From Roseivirga sp. 4D4 (lineage in GTDB: Bacteria > Bacteroidota > Bacteroidia > Cytophagales > Cyclobacteriaceae): 64,000 bases of DNA. The first letter of the stretch is position 1. Every line of letters begins with the position of its first letter. The notes below the pieces were generated by a model. It did not search any database. It saw only the letters and a list, made by a program, of their open reading frames with translations, and had not been told where the DNA came from. A program made the position numbers and the translations under genes. Of this stretch, positions 1 through 10,900 are shown piece by piece. The DNA lies in assembly GCF_001747095.1 (NCBI RefSeq), contig NZ_MDGP01000001.1, positions 1,595,001 through 1,659,000 of the forward strand, read 5' to 3'.

Positions 1-70
1 GAAGGGAGGCGCTCGTCTGCCTATATCAATAAAGAAGGAACAATTACTTAAGCTTCTTTCTAGCACTTAA
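1..70 (+). CDS. LytTR response regulator, C-terminal end only (cut by window edge)
   Basis: Reading from base 2, the frame gives 22 residues ending in LPISIKKEQLLKLLSST and a TAA stop at 68-70. This matches the last residues of the regulator at 16573-17322 (GGVVYLENEVALPISVRKKERLAEML), including the LPIS-K-E-L pattern that closes LytTR DNA-binding domains. It lies about 110 bp upstream of a lipoprotein/adhesin pair, exactly where the two complete LytTR genes sit relative to theirs. I infer that a third kinase/regulator pair lies just left of the window. The fragment is short, so identity rests on the match plus position. Confidence 0.7.
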   Translation, partial: KGGARLPISIKKEQLLKLLSST

Positions 71-182
71 GCTCCTTTACCAAAAAAAGAACGGTGCTTA
101 TCAACAAACGGGGTAGCAACGTCAATAATTCCATTTTCCCATAACCTTATGGGTCATCTTAAGCACAATAAAATTGTGTGAA

Positions 183-617
183 ATGATGACTATAACTTTT
201 ACGAAGCGCCTTTGGTGCTGCATCCTACTTTTGTTTAGCGGCCTACTTTTTTACGGTTGCAAAGATGATCCTAATCCTCAGGAAGAGAGATTAAAAGAAC
301 TGACGGCTACTTGGGAAACCACAAGAGTCACTAATGACGCGGTTGACGTTACTGCTCAATTCAGCGATTTTGAGTTAACACTGAGTTCGGAAAGAACATT
401 CAGCACCGTTAATGGAGGTAACCCCTGGCCAGCTTCAGGCACTTTTTCATTTATAGATGAGACTAATCTTGATGTTATCAGAAGAAGTGACGGGGTTGAG
501 GTAAGAATAGTGGAAATCTCAGCCACCACATTGTCTCTCTCCTTTTCAATTAACTCCGTCAGAAGTGGCATAGACGGAATCACCGGAAACTTCACCTTTT
601 CACTTTCAAAACAATAG
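183..617 (+). CDS. Cassette 1 small lipoprotein (NGGNPWPASGTF family)
   Basis: Secreted lipoprotein of about 144 aa. It has a basic N-terminus, a hydrophobic stretch and the lipobox LFYGC followed by KDDPNP. The mature part is predicted to be beta-rich: a TW segment near the start, an invariant NGGNPWPASGTF, and an ending of GITGNFTFSLSK. That layout is reminiscent of the small lipocalin-like lipoproteins of Bacteroidota (inference). Two paralogues follow at 7492 and 17429, each directly before a SprB-repeat adhesin. The stop lies only 2 bases before the adhesin start, so the two are probably translationally coupled. I chose ATG 183; TTG 174 and ATG 186 are alternatives. Function is unknown; an adhesin partner or anchor is possible. 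Confidence 0.85.
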   Translation: MMTITFTKRLWCCILLLFSGLLFYGCKDDPNPQEERLKELTATWETTRVTNDAVDVTAQFSDFELTLSSERTFSTVNGGNPWPASGTFSFIDETNLDVIRRSDGVEVRIVEISATTLSLSFSINSVRSGIDGITGNFTFSLSKQ

Positions 618-619
618 AC

Positions 620-3600
620 ATGAAGAATATCTACATTATAAGAGTAATCTATATGATCCTTCTAGTCTGTACTACACAGTCTTTAATGGGTCAAAACTAT
701 TTCAACTGGGGAATATCCTTAGGAAATGTAAACGAAAATGAAGTAAGCGACCTAGCTGTCGATGACAGTGAAAATGTATATATCATTGGTACGTTGGAAG
801 GGACAATAGATATGAACCCTACGACTGCAACCAATAATGTCTCACCAGTTGGTGGCAAGGCCGTGTATTTAACCAAATATGATAAGAACGGTGTATTCCA
901 GTGGAGTACCGTAATAGAGGCCGAATCTGGTACTGATCTTGCCCTAAATGGCAGTGGGAGTATTATTGTTACCGGCACGCTCATTGGGTCAGCGACCATA
1001 GGAAGTATCACTTTGACGAATACGGAATCTAACACTGCCACGGCCAGTTTCATCGCTGGCTTTGACACTAGTAACGGTAGCTATCAAGGTGGTCGCGTAA
1101 TTGAGGGGACCGGAGTTCAGGAAACCTTTGATATAAAGGCTAAAGACGGTTTTATCTACCTTGCTGGTTCTTTTACCAATACGATAAATCTCGGTTCAGC
1201 CCTATCCGCTGGTGAATCTACACAACGTGGTAATGCCAAAGACTTCTTCATAGCGAGGTTCAATAACACTGGAGGTATTGACTGGGCCAAAACTGTAGCC
1301 ACAAATGGGGGAGCAAACAGAATTGAAGAGATAGAGCTGGATAATGATGGTGGTCTTTATCTAGGTGGAATACTAAGAGAAAATCTAAACTTTGACACAG
1401 GCATCAATCTCTCGGCCGCTTTTGATCCTATAAACAAAGGCTTCATTACCAAACTTGATACAGCAGGTAGTCTAAAATGGTTCAGGAGAACCAGACGTAC
1501 TGATCTGCCCGGTTCTCTTTTCTCTCCTTCAACAATAAATTCTATCGAGATAGATAGCCATGGAAACGTCTCAGGTGTAGGTCACGTCACTTTCGATGTC
1601 AGAATGGATCCTTTTAGTTCCATCCTCAACACTCAAAATTCAACTACTGATATTTTCATTGTAAAATTCACGTCAAATGGTTCGCCGATAAGCATGAATC
1701 ACATAGGTGCTCCTGGTACACTCACTGGAGTAAGACATGCGGTAGATGACAATGACAACTATATTATCATTGGTAATGGCCAAGACAGCAACAATGATTT
1801 TGACCTGGGTTCTGACACCCATAGTGTATCATTCAGCTCAGCCGAACGAGATATCTTTGTAGCCAAATATGACAGTTTGCTCAACTTTCAATGGGCGGAC
1901 GGATTTATTGGAAATAGCCTACTGGATCGCGCAGAAGGACTAGCTGAAAAGAATGGGAATATTTATGTAGCTGGATATCATGAAGGTGGAATTGATGTCG
2001 AATTTGGGCCAGGAAATACTGTACTGAGCACGCAAGGAGGCAGAGACATGTTCGTTGCAAGTATCAACAGTGTCTCAGTTTTCAATCAGGAGATCAATCT
2101 CTGTGATGGACAGTCAGTACAAGTCGGTGGTAATTCATACAACCAGATTGGCACTTACCAAGACCTCTTTACTGCAGGCTCCGTTTCGGGTAATGACTCC
2201 ATTGTGAACACTAATATCATGAGTATACTTCCACCGATTACCCTTACTGTAAGCACAACGGACAATCTATGTAATGGAGAAAGTAATGGTTCTGCTACCG
2301 TGGTAGCGAGTGACAATAACACCAGAAATTACACCTACAGTATCGATGGAAGCGCCTTTCAGACCTCTCCTACTTTTGATAATCTGAGTGCTGGGAATTA
2401 CACGATCATAGCCAAAGACTCCGACAGTTGCAGTGCCAACATTAACCTCACTATAAACGAGCCAAGTCCTTTTAGCGGAGCACCTTCTGTCATTGATAAC
2501 GTGTGCAGCGATGGTACCAGCGGCCAAATTACCATCAATGTGACTGGAGGTACCGGCACGCTTATGTACAGCATCGATGGGACAAATTTTCAGGCGTCCA
2601 ATGTATTCGATAATCTGGCTACTGGTGATTATGATATTACAGTCAAGGATGCCAATGATTGTACTGTTTCAGGGCAAGTCACGGTTGGGGCACCCACGGC
2701 ACTAACACTTTTGGAAGACACTAAGATAGATCCAAAATGTATGGGCAGTTCAGATGGGTTAATAGATGTATTCGCCACGGGTGGTACTGGCCCATACACC
2801 TACAGTATTGATGGCACTAATTTCTCAAATTCGAATACCTTTGGTAGCCTTAACTCGGGCGACTATTCAGTTACTGTTAAAGATGCCAACAATTGTACGA
2901 GCACTTTGCAAATCACACTAACCGACCCATCTCCACTGGTCATAGTACAATCTGCGATCACTCCCATCGACTGTAATGGTGCATCGACTGGTGGCATTAC
3001 AATACAAGGACAAGGTGGCACTCCTGGATACCAATACGCAATAAATGGAGGTAGTTTACAATCGAGTGGGGCCTTCACAGGCTTAGCGGCAGGAACTCAC
3101 ACTTTTACAATTCAAGATGCAAATGGTTGTACCCATACTGCAGACATAACATTAAGTGAGCCAGCTCCTTTTTCTATATCATCAACTATTACACCCATAA
3201 CGTGTAATGGAGATGCCAATGGAGTAATCACTATTGATCAAGTACAAGGAGGCACGAGTCCGTATCAATATTCAATTGATGGCACGAACTTTCAAAACCC
3301 TGCTAGTTTCGGGAGTCTATCGCCTGGGGATTATACCATCACCATTATGGACGCAAATGGCTGTACCACAACAAGGGATTTCAGCATAACAGAACCGCCC
3401 CTATTTTCAGGTTCTGTACAAACAGTGACAGACGTCACTTGTCATGGTGAGTCTAATGGCGCGATTATAGTAAATGCTTCTGGAGGATGGAGTGGTGTCA
3501 CATATTCCATCGATGGCACAAATTTTCAGTCTTCAGGTAGTTTTACAAATCTGGTTGCAGGATCTTATACCATTGTTGCTATGGACCAATTTGGATGTTC

Positions 3601-4567
3601 AATCCAATTGAACGCCACAGTAAATCAACCGACTCCTTTACAAGTACAGTTCGAACAAGTAGACGTCAGTTGTAATGGGGCTAGTGATGGACAAATTGCC
3701 GGAATAGGCTCTGGTGGTACAGCACCCTATTCGTATAGTCTTGATGGAACAAATTTTCAAACAACGGTATTTCAAGGGTTAAGCCCTGGCAGTTATACTT
3801 TGACTCTGAAAGATGCCAATGAATGTATTGAAACCACGACAGTCAATATTACTGAACCTAATATATTAACAACCAGCTTTAGTACGACCAATGCTATTTG
3901 TCACAATGAGGCCAACGGCACAATTACGCTTACATCAATGGGAGGCACCTCACCATATCAATACTCATTGGACGGATCAAGCTTTCAAAGCTCTCCGGAG
4001 TTTACCATGTTGGCAGCACGCAGTTATAGCGTAATCACAAGGGATGCCAATAATTGCACAATAACCACAGCGATTACAGTCTCCCAGCCTGATGCGCTTG
4101 TAGTTTCTGCTTCACTGCTAGATGACAATACCATTTCCGCTTCTGCGACAGGTGGTACAGGTCCGTATGAATATTCGCTAGATGGTTTGGTCTTTCAGAC
4201 CAGCGGAACATTTAGTGGTTTGGCTAATGGTAATTACACCGTAACTGTCCGTGATGCAAATGCCTGTGTTAGTACTATTGACCAATCTTTAATAGTAACA
4301 TCAGTTAACGAGCCTGTGCAATCGGTAATAGTTCGAATTTATCCTAACCCAGCCAAAGACCTGATTCAAATTAAGGATGTCCAAAAAGGTGATAGAATCA
4401 CTATAGCCGATGTCAACCGGCAAATTTCTGAAAGATTTCAGGTAAACAAATCTGATGAACCATTTATGATAGATATCTCAGCATTCAATGAAGGTGTTTT
4501 CATTCTTAGGATTGAGAGTGGCAATGGCAAACCCTCAGTCTTCAAAAAATTCATTAAGAAATATTAG
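620..4567 (+). CDS. Cassette 1 SprB-repeat adhesin with N-terminal propeller and T9SS sorting domain
   Basis: Predicted cell-surface protein of 1315 aa exported by Sec and then T9SS. Residues 1-25 are a signal peptide ending in LMGQ. Residues about 27-485 hold SBBP/propeller-like repeats (YLTKYDKNGVFQWS, FIARFNNTGGIDWAK). A linker with CDGQSVQVGG...GTYQD follows. From about 538 to 1227 there are eight SprB-type repeats of roughly 78 aa plus a ninth, degenerate one. Each full repeat has an early Cys (C-N-G-x-S-D-G), a YSIDGTNFQ core and a late Cys (DANGC). Residues about 1228-1315 form a type A T9SS C-terminal domain (IYPNPAKD...KKFIKKY). SprB of Flavobacterium johnsoniae is a gliding adhesin; whether this one serves gliding or attachment cannot be told here. 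Confidence 0.92.
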   Translation: MKNIYIIRVIYMILLVCTTQSLMGQNYFNWGISLGNVNENEVSDLAVDDSENVYIIGTLEGTIDMNPTTATNNVSPVGGKAVYLTKYDKNGVFQWSTVIEAESGTDLALNGSGSIIVTGTLIGSATIGSITLTNTESNTATASFIAGFDTSNGSYQGGRVIEGTGVQETFDIKAKDGFIYLAGSFTNTINLGSALSAGESTQRGNAKDFFIARFNNTGGIDWAKTVATNGGANRIEEIELDNDGGLYLGGILRENLNFDTGINLSAAFDPINKGFITKLDTAGSLKWFRRTRRTDLPGSLFSPSTINSIEIDSHGNVSGVGHVTFDVRMDPFSSILNTQNSTTDIFIVKFTSNGSPISMNHIGAPGTLTGVRHAVDDNDNYIIIGNGQDSNNDFDLGSDTHSVSFSSAERDIFVAKYDSLLNFQWADGFIGNSLLDRAEGLAEKNGNIYVAGYHEGGIDVEFGPGNTVLSTQGGRDMFVASINSVSVFNQEINLCDGQSVQVGGNSYNQIGTYQDLFTAGSVSGNDSIVNTNIMSILPPITLTVSTTDNLCNGESNGSATVVASDNNTRNYTYSIDGSAFQTSPTFDNLSAGNYTIIAKDSDSCSANINLTINEPSPFSGAPSVIDNVCSDGTSGQITINVTGGTGTLMYSIDGTNFQASNVFDNLATGDYDITVKDANDCTVSGQVTVGAPTALTLLEDTKIDPKCMGSSDGLIDVFATGGTGPYTYSIDGTNFSNSNTFGSLNSGDYSVTVKDANNCTSTLQITLTDPSPLVIVQSAITPIDCNGASTGGITIQGQGGTPGYQYAINGGSLQSSGAFTGLAAGTHTFTIQDANGCTHTADITLSEPAPFSISSTITPITCNGDANGVITIDQVQGGTSPYQYSIDGTNFQNPASFGSLSPGDYTITIMDANGCTTTRDFSITEPPLFSGSVQTVTDVTCHGESNGAIIVNASGGWSGVTYSIDGTNFQSSGSFTNLVAGSYTIVAMDQFGCSIQLNATVNQPTPLQVQFEQVDVSCNGASDGQIAGIGSGGTAPYSYSLDGTNFQTTVFQGLSPGSYTLTLKDANECIETTTVNITEPNILTTSFSTTNAICHNEANGTITLTSMGGTSPYQYSLDGSSFQSSPEFTMLAARSYSVITRDANNCTITTAITVSQPDALVVSASLLDDNTISASATGGTGPYEYSLDGLVFQTSGTFSGLANGNYTVTVRDANACVSTIDQSLIVTSVNEPVQSVIVRIYPNPAKDLIQIKDVQKGDRITIADVNRQISERFQVNKSDEPFMIDISAFNEGVFILRIESGNGKPSVFKKFIKKY

Positions 4568-4594
4568 CTGACTCGGTTGAGGAACCAAAAGTAG

Positions 4595-4659
4595 GCTATT
4601 CGGATGGAATAGCTTTTCACGCAAAGGCCACCCCAATATATCGGGGTGGTTTTTCTTTT
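4595..4659 (+). terminator. Double hairpin after adhesin 1
   Basis: Two hairpins lie in tandem. The first is GCTATTC/GAATAGC (4595-4613) followed by TTTT. The second is CCACCCC/GGGGTGG (4628-4649) followed by a T-rich run. The second is a standard intrinsic terminator. The same two-hairpin layout follows the other two adhesins, so it is part of the duplicated cassette. Confidence 0.8.
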
Positions 4660-4743
4660 GACTTAACCCATAACTACAGATTAAATCTAGGCTAATTGCA
4701 ATTTATCAATGGCTTCTTTGAAGGCTTTTCGTAAAATTGCCCC

Positions 4744-6636
4744 ATGCCTAGGCTAAAAACATTTCACTTACTGATCCTATTTGCACTCTTATTCTCATGC
4801 CAAAATCAGGGAGCTCGTAATGTATCGGAGTCTAGCAAAGAACTCATCGAGTCGTTTCGACTTCTTGAAAAAAGAGTAAGAGATAATTTTAGAGCCGCTG
4901 ACAGCACTATGGTTTTTGCCGAGGAAATGTTAGATCTGGCAGAATCAATCGGTCAATCGCAATACCTTGGAATAGCTTATAACACAAAAGCATCGGCTTT
5001 TGAACTTAAAGAACAATACGACTCAGCTATAACTAACTATGAAGAAGCTAAGGATCTCTTGGCAGATAGTGGAGACACCACTAACCTTAGTGTGAGTCTT
5101 AGAGGCCTTGGAACCTGCTATTTGTATCTTGGCCTCCACGATCTATCACTCCAGAGCTATCAAGAAGTCCTATCTATCACACTCAATGCTCAGGACAAAC
5201 CTTCACTAAGCAAAGCCTACAGTAACGTTGGTATGGTTCTTATGGAAGCCTCCATTCATGAAGAGGCCAGATCCTATTATCAAAAAGCCATAGATATTGC
5301 TCTTGCTGAAAACTCCATCTCCCTTGAGTTAGCGCCACTTTCCAACTTATCACTCTCTTACCTGAAGCAAGAACGATATGATTCTGCTATTTACTATGCA
5401 TCCATGGTCAAGCAAAAGTCTGAAGAAGTCGATCTGCAATATGGCATCGCAAAATCTACATACATCCTTTCCCAGTCCTATAGTGCTCTTGGCGATTTGG
5501 ACAGGGCTTATGAGGAGGCTCAGTTAGGAGAGAGTATTTACGAAAACCTAAAGTTGGAGCGAGACGCACGGGGCCAACGCTACTTGATGGCCCGCATCTT
5601 ATTTAAGTCAAACAAATTCAAAGAGGCATTATCCATGGTGGACGAGACCTTAGAGGAGAACTCCTTAGAAGAACTCAATGTGGACCTTCTCCAGATTCGA
5701 GCGGATATTCTCGAAGCACAAGGTAAGCGGACCGAAGCCCTATCTGCATACAAAGACTATATAGAAGCCTTTAGCCTTTTAAACCAAAGGAGGAACGACC
5801 AACTGATCGCTCAACAGCAATTTCGTTTCGATACAGAGTTGAAAAATCAACAGATTCAAACGTTAGAGGCAATTTCTCAAAGTCAAACTGATACGATTCG
5901 CAGGAAAAATTTATTGATTACCCTTGCTGTATTGGGTGCCGTGTTAATCTCCTTGCTCATTTACTTTATTTACCGCCAACGCACGATAAAGGCGCTCCAT
6001 AAGGAAATGATGGCACGCCAGAAACTAGCCAGTGCTCAACTAAACCCACACTTTATATTCAATGCACTCGGGGCCATCCAGGAATTAATACTACAAGAGG
6101 AAGACCCAATAAAGACCTCAAATTACCTGGCCAGATTTTCAACCCTCACTCGTCAGATGTTGAATTATACTGAACTGGATAGCATATCATTGCAAGACGA
6201 GTTGGATTTCTGCCGTAATTACCTCGATCTTCAAAAACTTCGGTTTGGTGATAAATTTGATTACCAATTTGAGGGATTAGAAAATATAAACTTGTCCGAT
6301 TTCTCCCTTCCTCCTCTTATCACACAGCCGCTAGTTGAGAACTCCCTAGAACATGGTTTTAAGAATCGATTAGGATCAAACAAGATAACCATTGATATAA
6401 AGTGTACCGCAAGTGGGTTGAGTCTGGCGATAGAGGATAATGGACTTGGTATAGAAAGGACAAGGAGAGAAAATGAGAGGACGGGTAAGTCGAAAGCATT
6501 GGAATTGACCAAAGGAAGACTCAAGTTTTGGGCTAAACAGACTGGGAAGATGGCCACCATGGAAATCTTGGATCTTTCAAGACTGAACATTGAGCGTTCT
6601 GGTACCCGAGTAACCCTTAACCTTCCAGCGATATGA
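4744..6636 (+). CDS. TPR-containing LytS-type sensor histidine kinase, cassette 2
   Basis: Membrane histidine kinase of 630 aa. The N-terminus looks like a lipoprotein signal (LLFSC, Cys19). Residues about 40-370 are tetratricopeptide repeats (for example LGTCYLYLGLHDLSLQSYQEVL), then a coiled segment and one transmembrane helix at about 390-410. The cytoplasmic part is the His_kinase (PF06580) type, with the phospho-acceptor His436 in LNPHFIFNAL and an ATPase domain with N-box QPLVENSLEHGF and G-box EDNGLGI. It overlaps the next gene by 4 bases (ATGA), so the pair is co-translated. It follows adhesin 1, but I infer that it controls the downstream lipoprotein/adhesin 2 pair, because the cassette order is kinase, regulator, lipoprotein, adhesin. 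The stimulus is unknown. Confidence 0.93.
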   Translation: MPRLKTFHLLILFALLFSCQNQGARNVSESSKELIESFRLLEKRVRDNFRAADSTMVFAEEMLDLAESIGQSQYLGIAYNTKASAFELKEQYDSAITNYEEAKDLLADSGDTTNLSVSLRGLGTCYLYLGLHDLSLQSYQEVLSITLNAQDKPSLSKAYSNVGMVLMEASIHEEARSYYQKAIDIALAENSISLELAPLSNLSLSYLKQERYDSAIYYASMVKQKSEEVDLQYGIAKSTYILSQSYSALGDLDRAYEEAQLGESIYENLKLERDARGQRYLMARILFKSNKFKEALSMVDETLEENSLEELNVDLLQIRADILEAQGKRTEALSAYKDYIEAFSLLNQRRNDQLIAQQQFRFDTELKNQQIQTLEAISQSQTDTIRRKNLLITLAVLGAVLISLLIYFIYRQRTIKALHKEMMARQKLASAQLNPHFIFNALGAIQELILQEEDPIKTSNYLARFSTLTRQMLNYTELDSISLQDELDFCRNYLDLQKLRFGDKFDYQFEGLENINLSDFSLPPLITQPLVENSLEHGFKNRLGSNKITIDIKCTASGLSLAIEDNGLGIERTRRENERTGKSKALELTKGRLKFWAKQTGKMATMEILDLSRLNIERSGTRVTLNLPAI

Positions 6637-7364
6637 AAGCATTGATTATTGACGATGAACTGTATGTGCATCGAAGTCTGAAAAAACTGATCAGTCATGT
6701 AGCCAAGGACGTTGAGATTTTGGGTACTTCTACCGGAGTGCTAGAGGGATTGAACATGATCAAAGAATTCAATCCAGATCTGATTTTTCTGGATATTCAA
6801 ATGGAAGATGGTACTGGTTTCGATTTGCTGAGTAAAATCAAGGGACATTGCCCCTATACCATCTTCATCACAGCACATGATGAACATGCTCTTGAAGCTT
6901 TCAACTTTAGTGCAGTTGACTACATTGTAAAACCAGTAGAAACCACAAGACTTCAAGAAGCGATCGATAAAGCACGAGAAAGGCACAAAAGCGGTTTATT
7001 TCAACTACAGTTGGATAACCTCCAGTCTCACGTTGGCCAAAATCAAAGAAAATCAAGAATCGTACTTCGAGACCTGAACAACGTCTACGCTCTTGATATA
7101 GAGGAGATTCTTTGGTTAAGTGCTGAGGGCAGTTATACTGGCTTTCACTTAACGAATGGAGAAACACTAATGATTTCTAAGAATCTTAAGGAATATGAGC
7201 AAATGCTTAGCGGTTTCAGTTTCTTCAGAATACACAGGTCGTTTCTAGTGAATAGTGATCTTGTGACTCGTTATGACAAAAACGAAAACGCATTGATATT
7301 CAAAGGCGGAAATAGCCTCACGATTTCAATCAGCAACGACCAGCTCAAGTCCATGTTAGGATAA
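6633..7364 (+). CDS. LytTR-family response regulator, cassette 2
   Basis: Two-domain regulator of 243 aa. The receiver domain spans about 1-120, with acidic D7/D8, phospho-acceptor Asp54 in LIFLDIQM and Lys in the closing VDYIVKP. A LytTR DNA-binding domain covers about 140-240 (IVLRDLNNVYALDIEEILW, then FFRIHRSFLVN). It starts inside the last codons of the kinase at 4744, which makes that kinase its partner. The next gene is the cassette 2 lipoprotein, 127 bp downstream, and is the likely target. LytTR proteins usually bind pairs of 9-bp direct repeats; I found no convincing pair ahead of the lipoprotein gene. Confidence 0.94.
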   Translation: MKALIIDDELYVHRSLKKLISHVAKDVEILGTSTGVLEGLNMIKEFNPDLIFLDIQMEDGTGFDLLSKIKGHCPYTIFITAHDEHALEAFNFSAVDYIVKPVETTRLQEAIDKARERHKSGLFQLQLDNLQSHVGQNQRKSRIVLRDLNNVYALDIEEILWLSAEGSYTGFHLTNGETLMISKNLKEYEQMLSGFSFFRIHRSFLVNSDLVTRYDKNENALIFKGGNSLTISISNDQLKSMLG

Positions 7365-7491
7365 GTTCAATACCCCATCAATCGAATTTGGGTTTTCACA
7401 AAACCAATCCTTGACTTCATACATTACCCTCATTTGAGAGGTCTTTTCAACTCATCTTTTAATCCAGTTATACCAAAACTTGATTTTAAAG

Positions 7492-7935
7492 ATGAAAAAA
7501 TCACCTATCTATTTTTTTAAAGCTTTTGCATTACTGCTAGTGTTTAGCATAATGCTTTGGGGATGTAAAGATGATGACCCCAATCCTTTAGCCCAGCGGA
7601 TCAACAATCTAGCTGGAACATGGACGGTTCAAAGTGTCACAAATGACGGCACTGATGTCACCAATCAATTCAACGGTTTTCAGCTGGCCTTTACAATTGA
7701 AAAGACCTATACCACAACAAATGGTGGTAACCCATGGCCAGCCAGCGGCACATTTGACATTCAAGAGGATGCCCTGGATACAATTGTAAGGGACGGTAAT
7801 ACAAACATTACCATTGTATCTATTTCTGATTCGAGCATGTCATTGCGTTTTCAAGTCAATGGCATCCGCAGCATAGCTAATCTCAGAAGCGGCATCACCG
7901 GATCATTCACTTTCTCTCTAACCAAAACTAACTAA
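7492..7935 (+). CDS. Cassette 2 small lipoprotein (NGGNPWPASGTF family)
   Basis: Lipoprotein of about 147 aa with lipobox MLWGC followed by KDDDPNP. The mature region keeps the family signature: TW near the start, VTNDGTDVTNQFNGF, the invariant NGGNPWPASGTF, and the ending GITGSFTFSLTK. ATG 492 bases into the 7 kb block (7492, MKKSPIY) fits the signal peptide better than the in-frame TTG at 7480. The stop is followed after 2 bases by the adhesin start. It is closely similar to the genes at 183 and 17429, so the set arose by duplication together with the adhesins. Function is unknown. Confidence 0.87.
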   Translation: MKKSPIYFFKAFALLLVFSIMLWGCKDDDPNPLAQRINNLAGTWTVQSVTNDGTDVTNQFNGFQLAFTIEKTYTTTNGGNPWPASGTFDIQEDALDTIVRDGNTNITIVSISDSSMSLRFQVNGIRSIANLRSGITGSFTFSLTKTN

Positions 7936-7937
7936 GC

Positions 7938-10900
7938 ATGGACACGATTAGAAAAACTGTCTTTTTGGGAATTCTTCTCACTCTTGGCATCCAAATTGGG
8001 TATGCTTTAAATGACAATGTACCAGCGACTACCAACCTCAGTGCACAACTGATTAATGTGGTAAATCCAAGTTGTAACGGGGCCTCAGACGGCTCATTTG
8101 AAATAGAAGTCACAGGTGGTGTAGCGCCTTATGAAACTGCCATAGTAGGTTCAAATACAGGTTTTCAAAATACCCTTGTATATACAGGATTGTCTTTCAA
8201 CCTATACAATATTGTTGTAAGAGATGCAAATGGAGATACCTTCACAATTAATAGCTTCCTTCTTACGCAACCTTCTGCATTGGGCCTCTCATCCACGACA
8301 GTGGATGAAACTTGCAACGGTAATGATGGTACGGTCACTCTTTCAGGCTTCGGAGGCACAGCTCCTTATAGTTATTCATTCGAAGGATCAAGATTTGGTA
8401 CTACGGATACCTTTAGTGGCCTGGCTGCAGGTACATATACCGCATCGGTGGAAGATGCCAACGGTTGTACCTCTAACGCTACGATTACAATTGGTGCATA
8501 CGTTCCCCGGACTATAGCAATCAATCAAGTAGCCGATATAACCTGCAATGGTGGTAGTAATGCGCATGTGTTCGGAACTGTAATTGGCAGTGGCACTGTA
8601 CTTCCTATTGCCTTCAGTTTAGATGGTGTAAACTTTAGTAGTAGCAATAGCTTCCCAAACCTTTCAGCTGGAAATTACACTATGTATGTAAGAGATGGCA
8701 ACAATTGTATTTCTACACAGACTTTTGATATTACCGAACCAGCTCCTCTCACAGCAGCAATAATAAGCACAGCAATAAGCTGCTTTGGTATTGACGATGG
8801 GACTTATGGATGGGATGTCTCGGGTGGAACGGCTCCTTACACCCTGCAACAAGGAGGAAATATTATTGCCAATTTCAATGGGAATAACTTCACACAAACC
8901 AATGTACCAGGAAACACTTCTATTGCTGCCGGTACATATGACATTGTAGATGCAAACGGCTGCAGTATACCAAGTCCGGCAGTAGCTGTCGCGGGTCCCC
9001 CATCAGCACTAGTTACCTCAATTACCACTGTGAATGCATCTTGTAATGAGACAAGTGATGGAAGTATCACAGTATCGGCAAGTGGAAGTGTAGGAACATA
9101 CACATATTCAATCGATGGAGTCAATTTCCAGTCTTCACCAACATTTAGTAACCTAGCCGCTGGCACCTATGATGTCAGCACACTTCCAACTGGCTTTCCA
9201 GGCTGTCTTGAAACCAAAACCGTCACTATCACAGAACCTGCCGCGATTACGGGTACCACTAGCGTAGATTCAGATGTCTCTAATTGTAATGGTGCAACAG
9301 ACGGAGTAATTAGTGTTGCTAATATTTCTGGAGGTGACGGTAATTATCAATTTAGTATTGACGGTGGTAACTCTTTTCAAACCAGTGGTACTTTCACCGG
9401 ATTAGCTACTGGAAACTATGACATAATCATAGAAGATGGTAATGGGTGTTCCATCACACTATCAGAAACTATCAATGAACCGACCGGTAGTGGCACCATT
9501 GAGACTACAGATCCCACATGTGCTGGGGCTAGCGATGGATCATTTCAATTCACAGGCTTTATCCCAACCAATTCATCCTCAATTCCTACGGTCACTATTA
9601 ACGGTAACAATCAGGGTAATTTGACTAGTATCCCTTACACTGGACTAACTGCAGGCAATTATCAGATAGATGTTCTTGATGCAGGCGGCTGTACAACATC
9701 ATTCAATATTACCTTGACTGATCCAACACCAATTGCGACAACTGTTGCCATAGATCAAGAACCTTTATGTAATAATAGTGCGGATGGCATAGTGACCGTC
9801 ACGGCCTCGGGTGGCGTAGGACCATATGAGTATAAGCTATCTACTGACAATACATATTCATCAAATTCCACCCTAACAGGTCTTATTGATGGAAGCAACA
9901 CCATAGATGTTAGAGATGCCAATGGTTGTGTGTTCTCTACAAATATTACATTGGCCGCTCCGACAGCATTATCAGTTACTGCAACAGTGACCGATATTAG
10001 CTGTAATGGTTTAAGCGATGGGTCCCTTAGCATCCTACCTGCAGGGGGAACAGCTCCTTACACCTATTCCATAGATGGCGTTAATTTTGGCTCCTCTGAT
10101 ACTTTCAATCAGTTATCAGCTGGCACCTATACAGTGACCGTTTTGGATGCAAATAGCTGTAGCACCACTAGTTCCATTACCATTGTAGAACCATCACCAA
10201 TCAACATCACATTTCAGGCGCTCCCTCCATCATGTATTGGAAATTCAGACGGGCAAATTCAAATCAACCTTGCAAGTGGTGGTACAGGACCTATAAGAAT
10301 CCGACTGCGGGGAACAACCACACCAGATTTCCGTATTGAAAACCTGGCTCCCGGAGCTTATGAGGTAGAGGCCGTAGACGGAAATGGATGCATCGTCACC
10401 AATACTGTTACCGTTCCGGAATCAGCTCCACTTAGTGCTGATGTAACCGTTGATTCTAATGCCTCTGGTTGTGGAAACTCGGATGGTGCATTCACACTTT
10501 CGAACCCTCGAAAGGGTGGCGTGAACATTACTTTTGTTGAATACAGTATCGATGGTGTAAATTATCAGACTAGCCCAAGTTTTACTGGTTTAGCAGCTGG
10601 TGTTTATACTGTAGATATAAGAGACATTACGCCAGCACACATCAATACTGGTAATTGCCAAGGAACTGTTAGCGTCACGATAACAGAACCTTCAAGTATT
10701 ACAGGCACACTTAGCACTACTGATATCTTATGTAACGGAGATAGTAATGGATCAATAGATGTCACAAATGTTACCGGTGGAGTGGCTCCATATCAATATT
10801 CAATTGATGGGGTAAACTTTACAACCAATACCAGCTTCACATCCCTTTCGGGTGGCGCATATAATGTAACCATTAGAGACGCATCGAATTGTACCACAGT

